Source: an uncultured Kineosporia sp. (lineage in GTDB: Bacteria > Actinomycetota > Actinomycetes > Actinomycetales > Kineosporiaceae). From it: DNA of 29,655 nt. The stretch is taken from NCBI GenBank assembly GCA_937859855.1, contig CALMAR010000181.1, positions 1-29,655 of the forward strand, given 5' to 3'. The position numbers and the translations under genes were made by a program. Of the stretch, positions 23,601 to 29,655 are shown piece after piece (position 1 is the first letter of the stretch; the number at the start of each line of letters is the position of its first letter). The notes beneath the pieces are model-generated. The model searched no databases and had not been told where the DNA came from. It worked only from the letters and a program-made list of their open reading frames with translations.

Positions 23601-23854
23601 CACATCAGGAGTAGTTCGATCCAGCCCGGCATGGCGATCAGGCTCATCACCAGGCCGATGATCAGCAATGGCACCGCGGCGGTGCCCTGGGCCAGGAGTA
23701 ACGCTCCGAGCAGGAACAGACTCTGATTGCTGCCGCCGATCGCCAGCGCGGCACTGCGCACCCAGCCCAGGGTGCGCGGGTGCTCGTGACCTGCGGGTCC
23801 GGCGGACGGTCCAGGCGGCGCCAGGTCGGCGAACCCGTCGAGCGCGACGGTCAT
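20606..23854 (-). CDS. APC-family permease fused to HAMP-like, GGDEF and EAL domains
   Basis: This 1082-residue protein joins a transporter to c-di-GMP enzymes. Residues 25-460 are an APC-superfamily permease of about 12 helices, with LAIGGSNQSLFLLGALLLA at the start and the conserved GFAAPAFEAAG (226-236) plus GETADPNRNIPRAYY (240-254). Two extra helices follow (about 476-496 and 508-530), then a HAMP-like linker ending DELGQLAQSFNTM (583-595) and a short coiled coil. The GGDEF domain (622-795) has DPLTGIWNRR, the inhibitory I-site R699-P-G-D702, and intact GGDEF 708-712, so cyclase activity is expected. The EAL domain (805-1045) has ELL instead of EAL (E839), N897, E929, D959, D960, K980, E1016 and Q1036, so phosphodiesterase activity is also expected. 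The ATG at 23854 has AAAAGGG 2 nt upstream. The permease part is probably a ligand sensor, an inference; it may also transport. Confidence 0.93.
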   Translation of the reverse strand: MTVALDGFADLAPPGPSAGPAGHEHPRTLGWVRSAALAIGGSNQSLFLLGALLLAQGTAAVPLLIIGLVMSLIAMPGWIELLLMWPNRVGGIAAACGEAFRPYSAVLANLAGTCYWWGWIPTCGLTALLSAAALHSWYLPGIPTTVLAILILLGFTGLNLSGVRRVTGLAVMIASGAAALAMLSVLIPVFSGGVDWHQATSYSLKAPFEGVFGKITSAMAGLYLIGFAAPAFEAAGCHVGETADPNRNIPRAYYASALMACVFFIAVPVVWLGVLGRGPLEGDLASVLGPTFAPLLGGAGRAAAIWLMVLNMFHGTLQPLAGGARTLSQLADDGLLPEVFGLRNRFDAPWVTTLLTAGMSIVFLLLGDPVWMIAAANLTYLLGIALPSVAVWLLRRHSPQLARPYRARRGLVTLGLLMAMIWGVSAILGFEQYGLPTVVFGFALAYSGSALYALRQWIDRRRTGRPRMRNSLHRKLTGAMLLVMALDSVGYLAAVGYSGHSDPALIAALEDIFVVVALVTISVGLVLPGTIAHVATQVAGSADRLATGTLADLTRAMESLAAGDLAAARARVDSRPVIVHSGDELGQLAQSFNTMQDEVARAAIALDGAREKLRESHSNLEHLASTDPLTGIWNRRQFEAELHRHVSDLGRDPAGGSQIRAALLILDLDNFKYINDSYGHAAGDIVLHQVSEILRSQLRPGDMVARLGGDEFAVLMRDIEPEQAAAIARELRDQIRDTRFELDAGQRLRLSVSIGITTFDSEDDQSPSDLMINADIAMYDAKDAGRDRVFIASADVHQERVKSRQTWLERIRDALEQDRMVLLAQPILNLSSGEVQQYELLIRMRSPEGELIPPVAFLDIAERSGIIRQIDEWVIGSACSMITNAGRAGKDLRLEVNVSGVSVSDPDFLETIEPMLQALGSRAANLIFEVTETAAVTNLGQAIAFAKRLEPYGSRLALDDFGAGFSSFYYLKHLPCAYLKIDGEFIRTLPTSEVNQVFVRANVALAQGLGKLTVAEFVEDAETLHLLTELGVDYAQGDYIGRPEPLPASALGSADGSDPAGAPGATIPAQRPGSQDQAAEAV

Positions 23855-24008
23855 GGCCCTTTTATCGACACTCGGCCCGCACGACTGAACCAGCCACCGG
23901 TCAGAACCGCCAGGCCGGGCTTCGCGCCTGGATAAGCAGTGCAATCAGCCCAGTTCGGTGGGCCGAGGTGGCCACGAAGATATCCGGTGGCGGTGCGAGG
24001 ATGATGTG

Positions 24009-25205
24009 GTGCCGTTGCCGCCGCCGATCCGGAGCAATCAGCCTGATTCGTTTGCCTGGCGGGTGCTGGCCAAGCGGCATCCAGAGCTGCTCCGGCAGAT
24101 CACCGGGGCGCACCCATTCGGCCCAGCCCAGCGGGAGCGAATCGCTCAGCTGCTGGACGAGATCAGCGGTGGAGTGATCGAACGGCCTCGCCTGGACCTT
24201 CCCGGAGGGGGCCGATGGAACGCCTGGATCGATGGCCATGCCGGGCAGAGCTGGTTCGATGTCCCTTTCCTGATGGCGGAGAACATTTTCTACAGAAAGC
24301 TTCTGGAGGCGACCGGCTACTTCGGGCCCGGACCGTGGCAAGGCGTCGATCCGTTTCAGCATCTCAAGGCAGCCGAGCTGGAAACCGTGGGCATCCCCGA
24401 TCCGGGTCACATCTCGGCCGGTGGCTCAGACGCCGGGCAGGCGCTGCTGCTGGCCGCGGTCTGGGGCAACCAGGCCGATCTGGGTTTCCGGATCACAGCC
24501 CAGCTGGATGCCGAGCTTGCCGGTCAGGCGCAGAAGCGGCCCGGGTCAGCCGGCCCGGGGCGGGAAGCCGGGCTGATCGCCGACGACAGCCAGCAGGTCT
24601 GGGATTGGCTCACCAGCGCACCACCGGGTCCGGTGCTGATCGTCACCGACAACACCGGCCCGGAGCTGGTCGCCGACCTGATGCTGACCGGGCACCTGTT
24701 GTCCTGCGGCCTGGCCCGCCGGGTTTCGTTGCACGTCAAGCCCGCGCCCTACTTCGTCTCCGATGCCACCACCACGGACATCGTGCAGTGCCTGCGTGCG
24801 ATCGAGCGCTCCGGGATGCCCGGGCAGCGGTTGGCCGACCGGCTCAAGCAGGCCGCCGCCTCCGGAAATCTGCTGATCACCACCCACGAGTTCTACTTCG
24901 CGCCACTAACCTTCCACCAGGCTCCGGACGAGCTGGTCGAGGAGTATCGGCAGGCCCGGCTGGTCATCTTGAAGGGCGACCTCAACTACCGTCGCCTGGT
25001 CGGCGACTGCGCGTGGCCTGCAACCACCCAATTCGCCGATGCGGTCAGCTATTTCGCCGCCCCGGTGGCGGTTCTGCGGACACTCAAGTCCGACGTGGTG
25101 GTCGGCCTGGATCAGGCCACTCTGTCGGCACTGGACGCATCGGGCCAGCCCTGGCGGACCTCCGGCGCCTACGCTGTGGTCCAAGCCCAGATCCCTGAAT
25201 CCTGA
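24009..25205 (+). CDS. DUF89/ARMT1-family metal-dependent phosphatase
   Basis: This 398-residue protein belongs to the DUF89/ARMT1 damage-control phosphatase family, whose known members remove phosphate from reactive or damaged sugar-phosphates using a divalent metal. Conserved elements are WFDVPFLMAENIFYRKLLEA (82-101), IVTDNTGPELVADLMLTGHL (211-230, with D214, N215 and E219 as probable metal ligands), LHVKPAPYFVSDATTTD (241-257) and LVILKGDLNYRRLVGD (about 315-330). All expected motifs are intact. The start is a GTG at 24009, with GAGGA 7 nt upstream; a second GTG sits at 24006. It is divergent from the c-di-GMP fusion gene (154 nt) and 28 nt upstream of the class V PLP enzyme, likely in one operon. 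The substrate is unknown. Confidence 0.88.
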   Translation: MPLPPPIRSNQPDSFAWRVLAKRHPELLRQITGAHPFGPAQRERIAQLLDEISGGVIERPRLDLPGGGRWNAWIDGHAGQSWFDVPFLMAENIFYRKLLEATGYFGPGPWQGVDPFQHLKAAELETVGIPDPGHISAGGSDAGQALLLAAVWGNQADLGFRITAQLDAELAGQAQKRPGSAGPGREAGLIADDSQQVWDWLTSAPPGPVLIVTDNTGPELVADLMLTGHLLSCGLARRVSLHVKPAPYFVSDATTTDIVQCLRAIERSGMPGQRLADRLKQAAASGNLLITTHEFYFAPLTFHQAPDELVEEYRQARLVILKGDLNYRRLVGDCAWPATTQFADAVSYFAAPVAVLRTLKSDVVVGLDQATLSALDASGQPWRTSGAYAVVQAQIPES

Positions 25206-25233
25206 GCTGACTCAATCTGAGAGGTGCCCGCCG

Positions 25234-26322
25234 ATGTCATCGAGCCAGCCCGATCACTGCGCGGACTCGGATCGGATCAGCCGGGCGCAGAAGCAGTTCC
25301 ATCCTCAGGTGAGCTATCTGAATACGCCCACCGCGGGACTGCCACCGGACTGCGCGCTGAGCGCCCTGAGGGCGGTGCAGCAGAACTGGCAGGCCGGAAC
25401 GATGAATCCGGCCGACTTCGATCGCGACGTGGCCCGGTCGCGGGCCGCCTTCGCGCAGCTGTGCGCGGTGCCGGTGGAGCAGGTGGCGCTGGGCAGCCAG
25501 GTGTCGGTGTTCGCCGGGCTGGTCGCGGCGTCCCTGCCGCCCGGCAGCGAAGTTCTTACTGCCATCGGCGATTTCACCAGCATTCTGTTCCCGTTCATGG
25601 TCCAGCGCGATCGTGAGGTGAGCATCCGAGAGGTCCCGCTGGAGGATCTGGCTGGAGCGGTCCGACCTCAGACCACGCTGGTGTCGGTGTCAGCGGTGCA
25701 GTCGGCTACCGGTGCGGTGGCCGATCTGGACGCCTTGGCCGCGGTTTGCGCCGAGACCGGCACCCGGACCTTCGTCGATACCAGTCAGGCCGCAGGCTGG
25801 TTCCCGGTCCGGGCTGGAATGTTCTCCTACACCGCCTGCGGTGCCTACAAGTGGCTGCTGTCACCGCGCGGCACGGCCTTCTTCACCATCCAGCCGGACC
25901 TGATCGACAGTTTGGTGCCGCACACGGCCGGCTGGTACGCCAGTCAGAACCCATGGGAGGGCATCTACGGCTCCCCGCTCCGGCTGGCCAGCGATGCCCG
26001 CCGATTCGACGTCTCTCCAGCCTGGTTCGCGCTGGCTGGGGCGGCGCCCGCGCTGGAGTTGCTGGCCGGTGTCGGCGTCCGCGCACTGCAGGCCCACTCG
26101 GTCGGCCTGGCCAATCAGTTCCGCGCTGAGATGGGTCTGTCACCCTCCGATTCGGCGATCGTTTCACTGGGCGTCGAGGACGGCGAACAGACCGCCCAGG
26201 CATTGCGCGAGGCGTCAGTAATGGCCTCGGTGCGAGCGGGCAGGCTGCGGCTGGGCTTCCACCTGGCCAACACCGAGGACGACGTGCAGCGCTGCGCCAA
26301 GGTGCTTACTGCCGTCTCGTAA
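25234..26322 (+). CDS. Class V aminotransferase-fold PLP enzyme
   Basis: This 362-residue fold-type I PLP enzyme is of the class V (cysteine desulfurase/kynureninase-like) group. The Schiff-base lysine is K206 in YTACGAYKWLLSPRGTAFF. TFVDTSQAAGWFPV (179-192) supplies the Asp (D182) and Gln (Q185) that contact the pyridine ring and O3. The N-terminal YLNTPTAGLPPD (28-39) resembles the substrate loop of class V enzymes. No desulfurase cysteine loop is evident, so an aminotransferase, lyase or epimerase role is more likely; the substrate is unknown. The ATG at 25234 has GAGAGG about 9 nt upstream. It is probably cotranscribed with the upstream DUF89 phosphatase. Confidence 0.87.
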   Translation: MSSSQPDHCADSDRISRAQKQFHPQVSYLNTPTAGLPPDCALSALRAVQQNWQAGTMNPADFDRDVARSRAAFAQLCAVPVEQVALGSQVSVFAGLVAASLPPGSEVLTAIGDFTSILFPFMVQRDREVSIREVPLEDLAGAVRPQTTLVSVSAVQSATGAVADLDALAAVCAETGTRTFVDTSQAAGWFPVRAGMFSYTACGAYKWLLSPRGTAFFTIQPDLIDSLVPHTAGWYASQNPWEGIYGSPLRLASDARRFDVSPAWFALAGAAPALELLAGVGVRALQAHSVGLANQFRAEMGLSPSDSAIVSLGVEDGEQTAQALREASVMASVRAGRLRLGFHLANTEDDVQRCAKVLTAVS

Positions 26323-26367
26323 CCGCGTGGCTTATCAGCCAATCGCCCAGTCAATTGAATCCCCTCA

Positions 26368-26401
26368 ACTCGTATGTTTCGATAGATTGTCATTTACGAG
26401 T
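26368..26401. repeat. Inverted repeat ACTCGTA-N20-TACGAGT before the small zinc-finger gene
   Basis: Perfect 7-bp arms (26368-26374 and 26395-26401) flank an AT-rich centre that includes TAGATT, a possible -10. The repeat ends 19 nt before the ATG at 26421. It could be an operator over the promoter or a leader hairpin; no regulator is encoded nearby. Confidence 0.4.
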
Positions 26402-26420
26402 CGAATGCGGGGGGTTAGTC

Positions 26421-26732
26421 ATGTTCGAAGGCATGGGTATGAGCCTCGGGCATCTGGCCGGATGGGCGGCGATTACCTTCGTTGCCGGGGCATTGTTCGG
26501 ATCCGTGGGGATCGTGGTCTGGATCGCCGCCTCTGGCGCGGCCTATTACGTGAGCTGCTGGCTGCACCCGCGCAGAAACTGCTGGAGCTGCCGAGGAACT
26601 GGGCGGCATACCGGAATGATCTGGGGCTACAGCCGCCGCGCCTGTGGCGTCTGCGGGGGTAACGGTTGGCGCCGGCGGCTCGGAGCAAAACTCTTCAACA
26701 TCACCGGAATCGCGCCCGACTTCAACGAATGA
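26421..26732 (+). CDS. Small membrane protein with paired CxxCxGxG zinc-finger motifs
   Basis: This 103-residue protein has a hydrophobic N-terminal half (about residues 9-48, GHLAGWAAITFVAGALFGSV then GIVVWIAASGAAYYVSCWL) that should form one long or two short membrane helices. The C-terminal half is short, basic and Cys-rich: CWSCRGTG, a 15-residue insert, then CGVCGGNGW followed by RRRLG. The two CxxCxGxG units match one zinc-binding pair of the DnaJ central domain; DnaJ itself has four. No J-domain is present. The ATG at 26421 has GGGGGG about 7 nt upstream; the frame continues back to 26355, but those codons run through the inverted repeat. It stands alone, and its function is unknown. 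Confidence 0.72.
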   Translation: MFEGMGMSLGHLAGWAAITFVAGALFGSVGIVVWIAASGAAYYVSCWLHPRRNCWSCRGTGRHTGMIWGYSRRACGVCGGNGWRRRLGAKLFNITGIAPDFNE

Positions 26733-26867
26733 TCATCTGACGACGAGGGGCTGGTTACCCCCGTGCGGCGCCTTTGCCCTTGATAGCTCATGCTCAGTAG
26801 ACCACCGCGCCCGGCCGCTCGTGCTGGCCTTCCGTGGACGGAGTAAGCATGAGCAGAGGGAGGCCTG

Positions 26868-28256
26868 GTGCCGGATCCACAACGACGGTTGCCGATTGGA
26901 CGGATCGCCCGGGCCGCACCGCTGGTCGCGGCCACCGGACGGACCGCGGGCGAGACCGTGGTCGCCGCTCTGCGCGGCAAGGACCGGGCACAGGTGCACG
27001 CCCGCAGCGCTGAGCGTTACGCCGAAGCGCTCGGCCGTTCCCGCGGGGTGCTGATGAAGGCGGGCCAGATCCTGTCCTTCGTCACCCTCGGCGGGGCAAA
27101 TACCGGCGCCGGTGGCACCAGCTCGATCTATCAGGCCGCACTGGCCCGGCTGCAGGACGACGCCCCGCCGATGGATGCGGCGGTGGCGTCGAAGGTGGTG
27201 AGCGATGAGCTAGGCGCCTCGCCGGATGCCGTGTTCGCCACCTTCGATCCGCATCCGCTGGCTGCGGCCTCGATCGGGCAGGTGCACGCGGCCCGCACCC
27301 ATGACGGCCGCGACGTCGTGGTGAAGATCCAGTATCCAGGCATTGATCAGGCCATCCGCGACGACCTGGCCAACACCGAGCTGCTGGCCACCTTCTTTCA
27401 GCTGGTCCGCGGAGTGATCCCGGACGTCGGCCGAAGCGATGCCCGGGCGCTGGCTCGCGAGGTGGCGACGAGGATCGGGGAGGAGGTCGACTATCTGAGC
27501 GAGGCGGCCAATCAGAGCGCGTTCGCCAGCATCTACCGGGGGCACCCGTTCATCCGGATTCCTGAAGTGCTGCCGGACCTGTCGACGGCCCGGGTACTGA
27601 CCATGGAACGCAGCGACGGGATGCGGTTCGCCCAGGCCCGGACCCAGCCGCAGGAGCTGCGTGACCTCTGGGGTGAGGCGATCTACCGGTTCACCCTGGG
27701 CAGCTTGCGGGCCTACCGGATGTTCAACGCCGACCCGCACCCAGGCAACTACCTGTTCCACCCCGACGGCGCCGTCAGCTTCCTGGACTTCGGCTGCGTC
27801 AAGCACTTTCAGCCCGAGCAGGTCAGCTGGATGCAGAAGGTGGTGCAGTCCACCCTGGACGGCGACGCCGGCGGCCTGCTCGGGCACTACACCGCAGGCG
27901 GTTTCGTCGATCCCAGCGATCCGCCGGCGGCCGGTGACCTGCTGGCCTGGTCGCGGGAGTCGCTGACTCCGCTGCTGAGCCCGCAGCCGTTCCGCTACAC
28001 CCGCGAATACGCCGCCTCGATCGTGGATCTGGAGTTCTCTCCGGCCGGCCCGCACGCCCGGGCGGTGAAGAAGCTTGCCCTGCCGCCGGAGTACCTGACC
28101 ATCAGCCGGATCGATCTGGGCATGACCGCCGTACTCGGTGAGCTCGGCGCGACCAGCTACTGGGACGGCGTCCGGCGGGAATGGGACTGCGGTGATCCAC
28201 CGGCCACGCCGATGGGCCAACAGCACTGGGCCTTCACCCATGGAGGGGTCCGATGA
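26868..28256 (+). CDS. ABC1/AarF/UbiB-family atypical kinase
   Basis: This 462-residue protein kinase-like (ADCK/UbiB) protein has its hallmark motifs in order: the N-terminal KxGQ, K64-A-G66-Q67 in LMKAGQILSF; the Ala-rich nucleotide loop AAASIGQVHAA (132-142); the ATP lysine K153 in VVVKIQYPG; EEVDYLSEAAN (205-215); the catalytic loop DPHPGNYLF (289-297); and D307-F-G in FLDFGCVKHF. All residues needed for ATP binding are kept. UbiB-type proteins support isoprenoid quinone or other lipid biosynthesis, often at membranes, by ATPase rather than clear protein kinase activity; no membrane helix is obvious here. The GTG at 26868 has GAGGGAGG 4 nt upstream. The stop overlaps the P450 ATG (ATGA), so the two are translationally coupled. 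Confidence 0.93.
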   Translation: MPDPQRRLPIGRIARAAPLVAATGRTAGETVVAALRGKDRAQVHARSAERYAEALGRSRGVLMKAGQILSFVTLGGANTGAGGTSSIYQAALARLQDDAPPMDAAVASKVVSDELGASPDAVFATFDPHPLAAASIGQVHAARTHDGRDVVVKIQYPGIDQAIRDDLANTELLATFFQLVRGVIPDVGRSDARALAREVATRIGEEVDYLSEAANQSAFASIYRGHPFIRIPEVLPDLSTARVLTMERSDGMRFAQARTQPQELRDLWGEAIYRFTLGSLRAYRMFNADPHPGNYLFHPDGAVSFLDFGCVKHFQPEQVSWMQKVVQSTLDGDAGGLLGHYTAGGFVDPSDPPAAGDLLAWSRESLTPLLSPQPFRYTREYAASIVDLEFSPAGPHARAVKKLALPPEYLTISRIDLGMTAVLGELGATSYWDGVRREWDCGDPPATPMGQQHWAFTHGGVR

Positions 28257-29371
28257 GCAGTACCGCTCAAGCCGGACGGGATGCCGAGAAGATCAGCTGG
28301 AACGCCGATCTCGGCGTTTTCGTGGTCACTGGCTTCGACGAGGCGTCCGCCGTTCTGCGCGGATCCGGCTGGAGCAGTGACCCGGCCAACAGTCCGCTGA
28401 CCCCACCCGACCTGGCCGCGATGCCCACCGGGCTGATGCTTTTCAGCGACCCGCCCGACCACACCCGGCTGCGCCGCCTGATCGCACCGGTGTTCTCAGC
28501 CCGGGCGGTCGAAGGGCTGAGGCCCCGGGTGGCGGCGATTGCCGACTCCTGTCTGGACGCGCTCGGCGACCCCGGTGATCAGGTGGACCTGCTGGCCGAC
28601 TACGGCTACATCCTTCCGATCGCGGTGATGGCGGAGCTGCTGGACGTCGGCGTCGAGGGGGCCGAGGTCTTCCTGGAGCAGACCCCGCAACTGGTGCGGA
28701 TGCTGGAGGTGGACGCCGGGGAGCACGACCTGGCTCAGGCGGTGGCGGCGTCCTTCGAGGTCACCATGTTCCTGACCCCGATCCTCAGTCAGCGGTTGCC
28801 TCGAACCGGCACCGGTGGCGATGACTTCATCTCCCAGATGCTGGCCAGCCAGGACCTGAGCCTGGACGAGGTGCTGGCCACGGTGATCCTGTTGCTGGCG
28901 GCCGGTCATGAGACCACGGCCAATCTGATCGGCAACGGTGCCCTGGCGTTGATGAGGCACCCGGACCAGGTGCCGCTGCTGCACGCGGATCCGGCCCGGG
29001 CGATCGAGGAGCTGCTGCGGCTGGAGGGCCCGGTGAAGTTGATCGGCCGGACCGCGCTGGTCGATCACGAGCTGGGCGGCGTCACCGTGCAGGCCGGTCA
29101 GGCCGTGCTGCTGCTGGTCGATCAGGCCGGCCGCGACGACCGTCGCTGGGAGCACCCCGGGCATCTGGATCTGAGCCGGGAAGGTCCATCCCACCTGGGG
29201 TTCGGCACTGGTATCCACTTCTGCCTGGGCGCGGCGCTGGCCCGGCTGGAGGCCTCCGAGGCGTTGCCCCGGTTGTTCGCCCGCCATCCCGGGATGACCG
29301 TGCTCGCCGAGCCAGAATGGCGCGATTCCACCACCTTCCACGGTCTGAAGGGCCTGCCCGTCCGGCTGTGA
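28253..29371 (+). CDS. Cytochrome P450
   Basis: This 372-residue soluble bacterial P450 is about 30 residues shorter than most class I bacterial P450s, lacking part of the N-terminal helices. The C-helix region SDPPDHTRLRRLIAPVF (65-81), the oxygen-activating I-helix AAGHETTAN (216-224), the ExxR pair E253/R256 in EELLR, and the heme loop HLGFGTGIHFCLGAALAR (314-331) with C324 are all intact, so an active monooxygenase is expected. The substrate and subfamily cannot be told. No ferredoxin or ferredoxin reductase is nearby, so electrons must come from elsewhere. Its ATG overlaps the ABC1 kinase stop. It converges on the fragment at 29391 with 19 nt between stops. Confidence 0.94.
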   Translation: MSSTAQAGRDAEKISWNADLGVFVVTGFDEASAVLRGSGWSSDPANSPLTPPDLAAMPTGLMLFSDPPDHTRLRRLIAPVFSARAVEGLRPRVAAIADSCLDALGDPGDQVDLLADYGYILPIAVMAELLDVGVEGAEVFLEQTPQLVRMLEVDAGEHDLAQAVAASFEVTMFLTPILSQRLPRTGTGGDDFISQMLASQDLSLDEVLATVILLLAAGHETTANLIGNGALALMRHPDQVPLLHADPARAIEELLRLEGPVKLIGRTALVDHELGGVTVQAGQAVLLLVDQAGRDDRRWEHPGHLDLSREGPSHLGFGTGIHFCLGAALARLEASEALPRLFARHPGMTVLAEPEWRDSTTFHGLKGLPVRL

Positions 29372-29390
29372 CCGCTCGCCGCCGGCCGGT

Positions 29391-29530
29391 TCAGATCCAG
29401 CTGCGCAGCCACATCCGGTCGCTCCAGCCGGATTTCGGGATCACCTGGGCGGAGTAGATCGGCAGCAGGAACCAGAAGACCAGGACGGCAGCCAGCACAA
29501 CCGCGCCGGCGCCCAGCGCCCCCTTGCGAC
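29391..29530 (-). CDS. C-terminal end of a membrane protein, probably a protein O-mannosyltransferase (partial)
   Basis: Read on the minus strand, this segment encodes a basic RRRK cluster, one hydrophobic helix (GAVVLAAVLVFWFLLPIYSA) and the ending QVIPKSGWSDRMWLRSWI, with TGA at 29391-29393. A final helix followed by a W-x-x-R-M-W-L-x-S-W-I type tail is what I remember of actinobacterial protein mannosyltransferases (Rv1002c-like); this is recall, not a search. Upstream of about 29530 the frame stays open to the window edge, but the encoded peptide becomes a Glu/Arg/Gly-rich string that looks like the reverse of a different plus-strand gene, so the real upstream part of this gene seems to be missing. 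Confidence 0.45.
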
Positions 29531-29540
29531 GCCGAGCCGG

Positions 29541-29655
29541 ATCGGCGTCCTGACGCTCGCGCTCTCCGCGCTCGCCTACACCCACTACTTCGCCACGCTG
29601 TTCATCGCCGCCCTCGGTGCGTTCGCCTGCCTCACGGCGCTCACCACCCCGGCGC
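29541..29655 (+). CDS. Internal fragment of a hydrophobic membrane protein (partial)
   Basis: In plus-strand frame 3 the segment reads IGVLTLALSALAYTHYFATL then FIAALGAFACLTALTTPA and runs off the window. It looks like membrane helices with an AYTHYFA-type motif seen in some polytopic glycosyltransferases. It has no start codon or ribosome-binding site: upstream in this frame lies the antisense of the fragment ending at 29391. It is best explained as an internal piece of a gene joined here by rearrangement or misassembly. Confidence 0.3.
   Translation, partial: MGVLTLALSALAYTHYFATLFIAALGAFACLTALTTPA

Noticed and set aside
27210..28241. Minus-strand open frame of 343 codons antisense to the ABC1 kinase, and a similar one at 28496-29341 antisense to the P450
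   Set aside because: Both lie wholly inside genes with every family motif intact. They are codon-bias shadows.
1..29655. Search for CRISPR arrays, tRNA genes, insertion sequences and phage genes
   Set aside because: No regularly spaced repeat, no cloverleaf-like sequence with the conserved TTC-rich arm, no transposase or integrase motifs and no terminal inverted repeats with target duplications were recognised by eye.

Overview
The window looks like a piece of chromosome from a free-living actinobacterium (Actinomycetota). The sequence is GC-rich, with G or C at most third codon positions and frequent GTG starts. Three genes have a TANNNT -10 box only 6-7 nt before the start codon, which marks leaderless transcripts. 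Actinobacterial families are present: an F420-type luciferase-like oxidoreductase, a DUF664/DinB protein and, at the right edge, what looks like a protein O-mannosyltransferase C-terminus. I cannot name the genus. I saw no tRNA, rRNA, CRISPR array, transposase or phage gene. The right-hand ~120 bp looks like a rearranged or chimeric contig end.

Layout. (1) 1-2193: the tail of a short-chain dehydrogenase, a PdxI-like aldo/keto reductase and a DUF3048 lipoprotein. (2) 2415-7916: an acyl-CoA catabolic island. An LCAD-type acyl-CoA dehydrogenase and a thiolase (+) face an HSD10-like 3-hydroxyacyl-CoA dehydrogenase, an F420-type oxidoreductase and a family III CoA-transferase (-). Together they could activate, dehydrogenate, oxidise and thiolyse an acyl-CoA; no enoyl-CoA hydratase lies in the window. 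(3) 7976-10825: a membrane-anchored beta-rich protein, a methyltransferase, a DinB/DUF664 protein and a GNAT acetyltransferase. (4) 11042-20162: an alpha-galactoside utilisation locus. A DeoR-type regulator, galT and galK form a tightly overlapping minus-strand operon. A substrate-binding lipoprotein, two permeases and a GH36 alpha-galactosidase form a divergent plus-strand operon, and a 483-bp control region with symmetrical repeats lies between them. The importer would bring in an alpha-galactoside, the GH36 enzyme would release galactose, and GalK/GalT would send it into the Leloir pathway. The importer ATPase and galE are not here.

(5) 20242-23854: a TfoX-N protein lies downstream of the most unusual gene of the window. 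This 1082-residue protein fuses a complete amino-acid-permease-like (APC) domain to two further membrane helices, a HAMP-like linker, and intact GGDEF and EAL domains. It reads as a transporter-derived sensor that makes and degrades c-di-GMP. (6) 24009-26732: a DUF89/ARMT1-type phosphatase with a class V PLP enzyme, then a small membrane protein with a DnaJ-like CxxCxGxG zinc-finger pair. (7) 26868-29371: an ABC1/UbiB-family atypical kinase translationally coupled to a short cytochrome P450. (8) 29391-29655: the edge fragments.

Functions are assigned from motifs and remembered family features only; no database search was possible.
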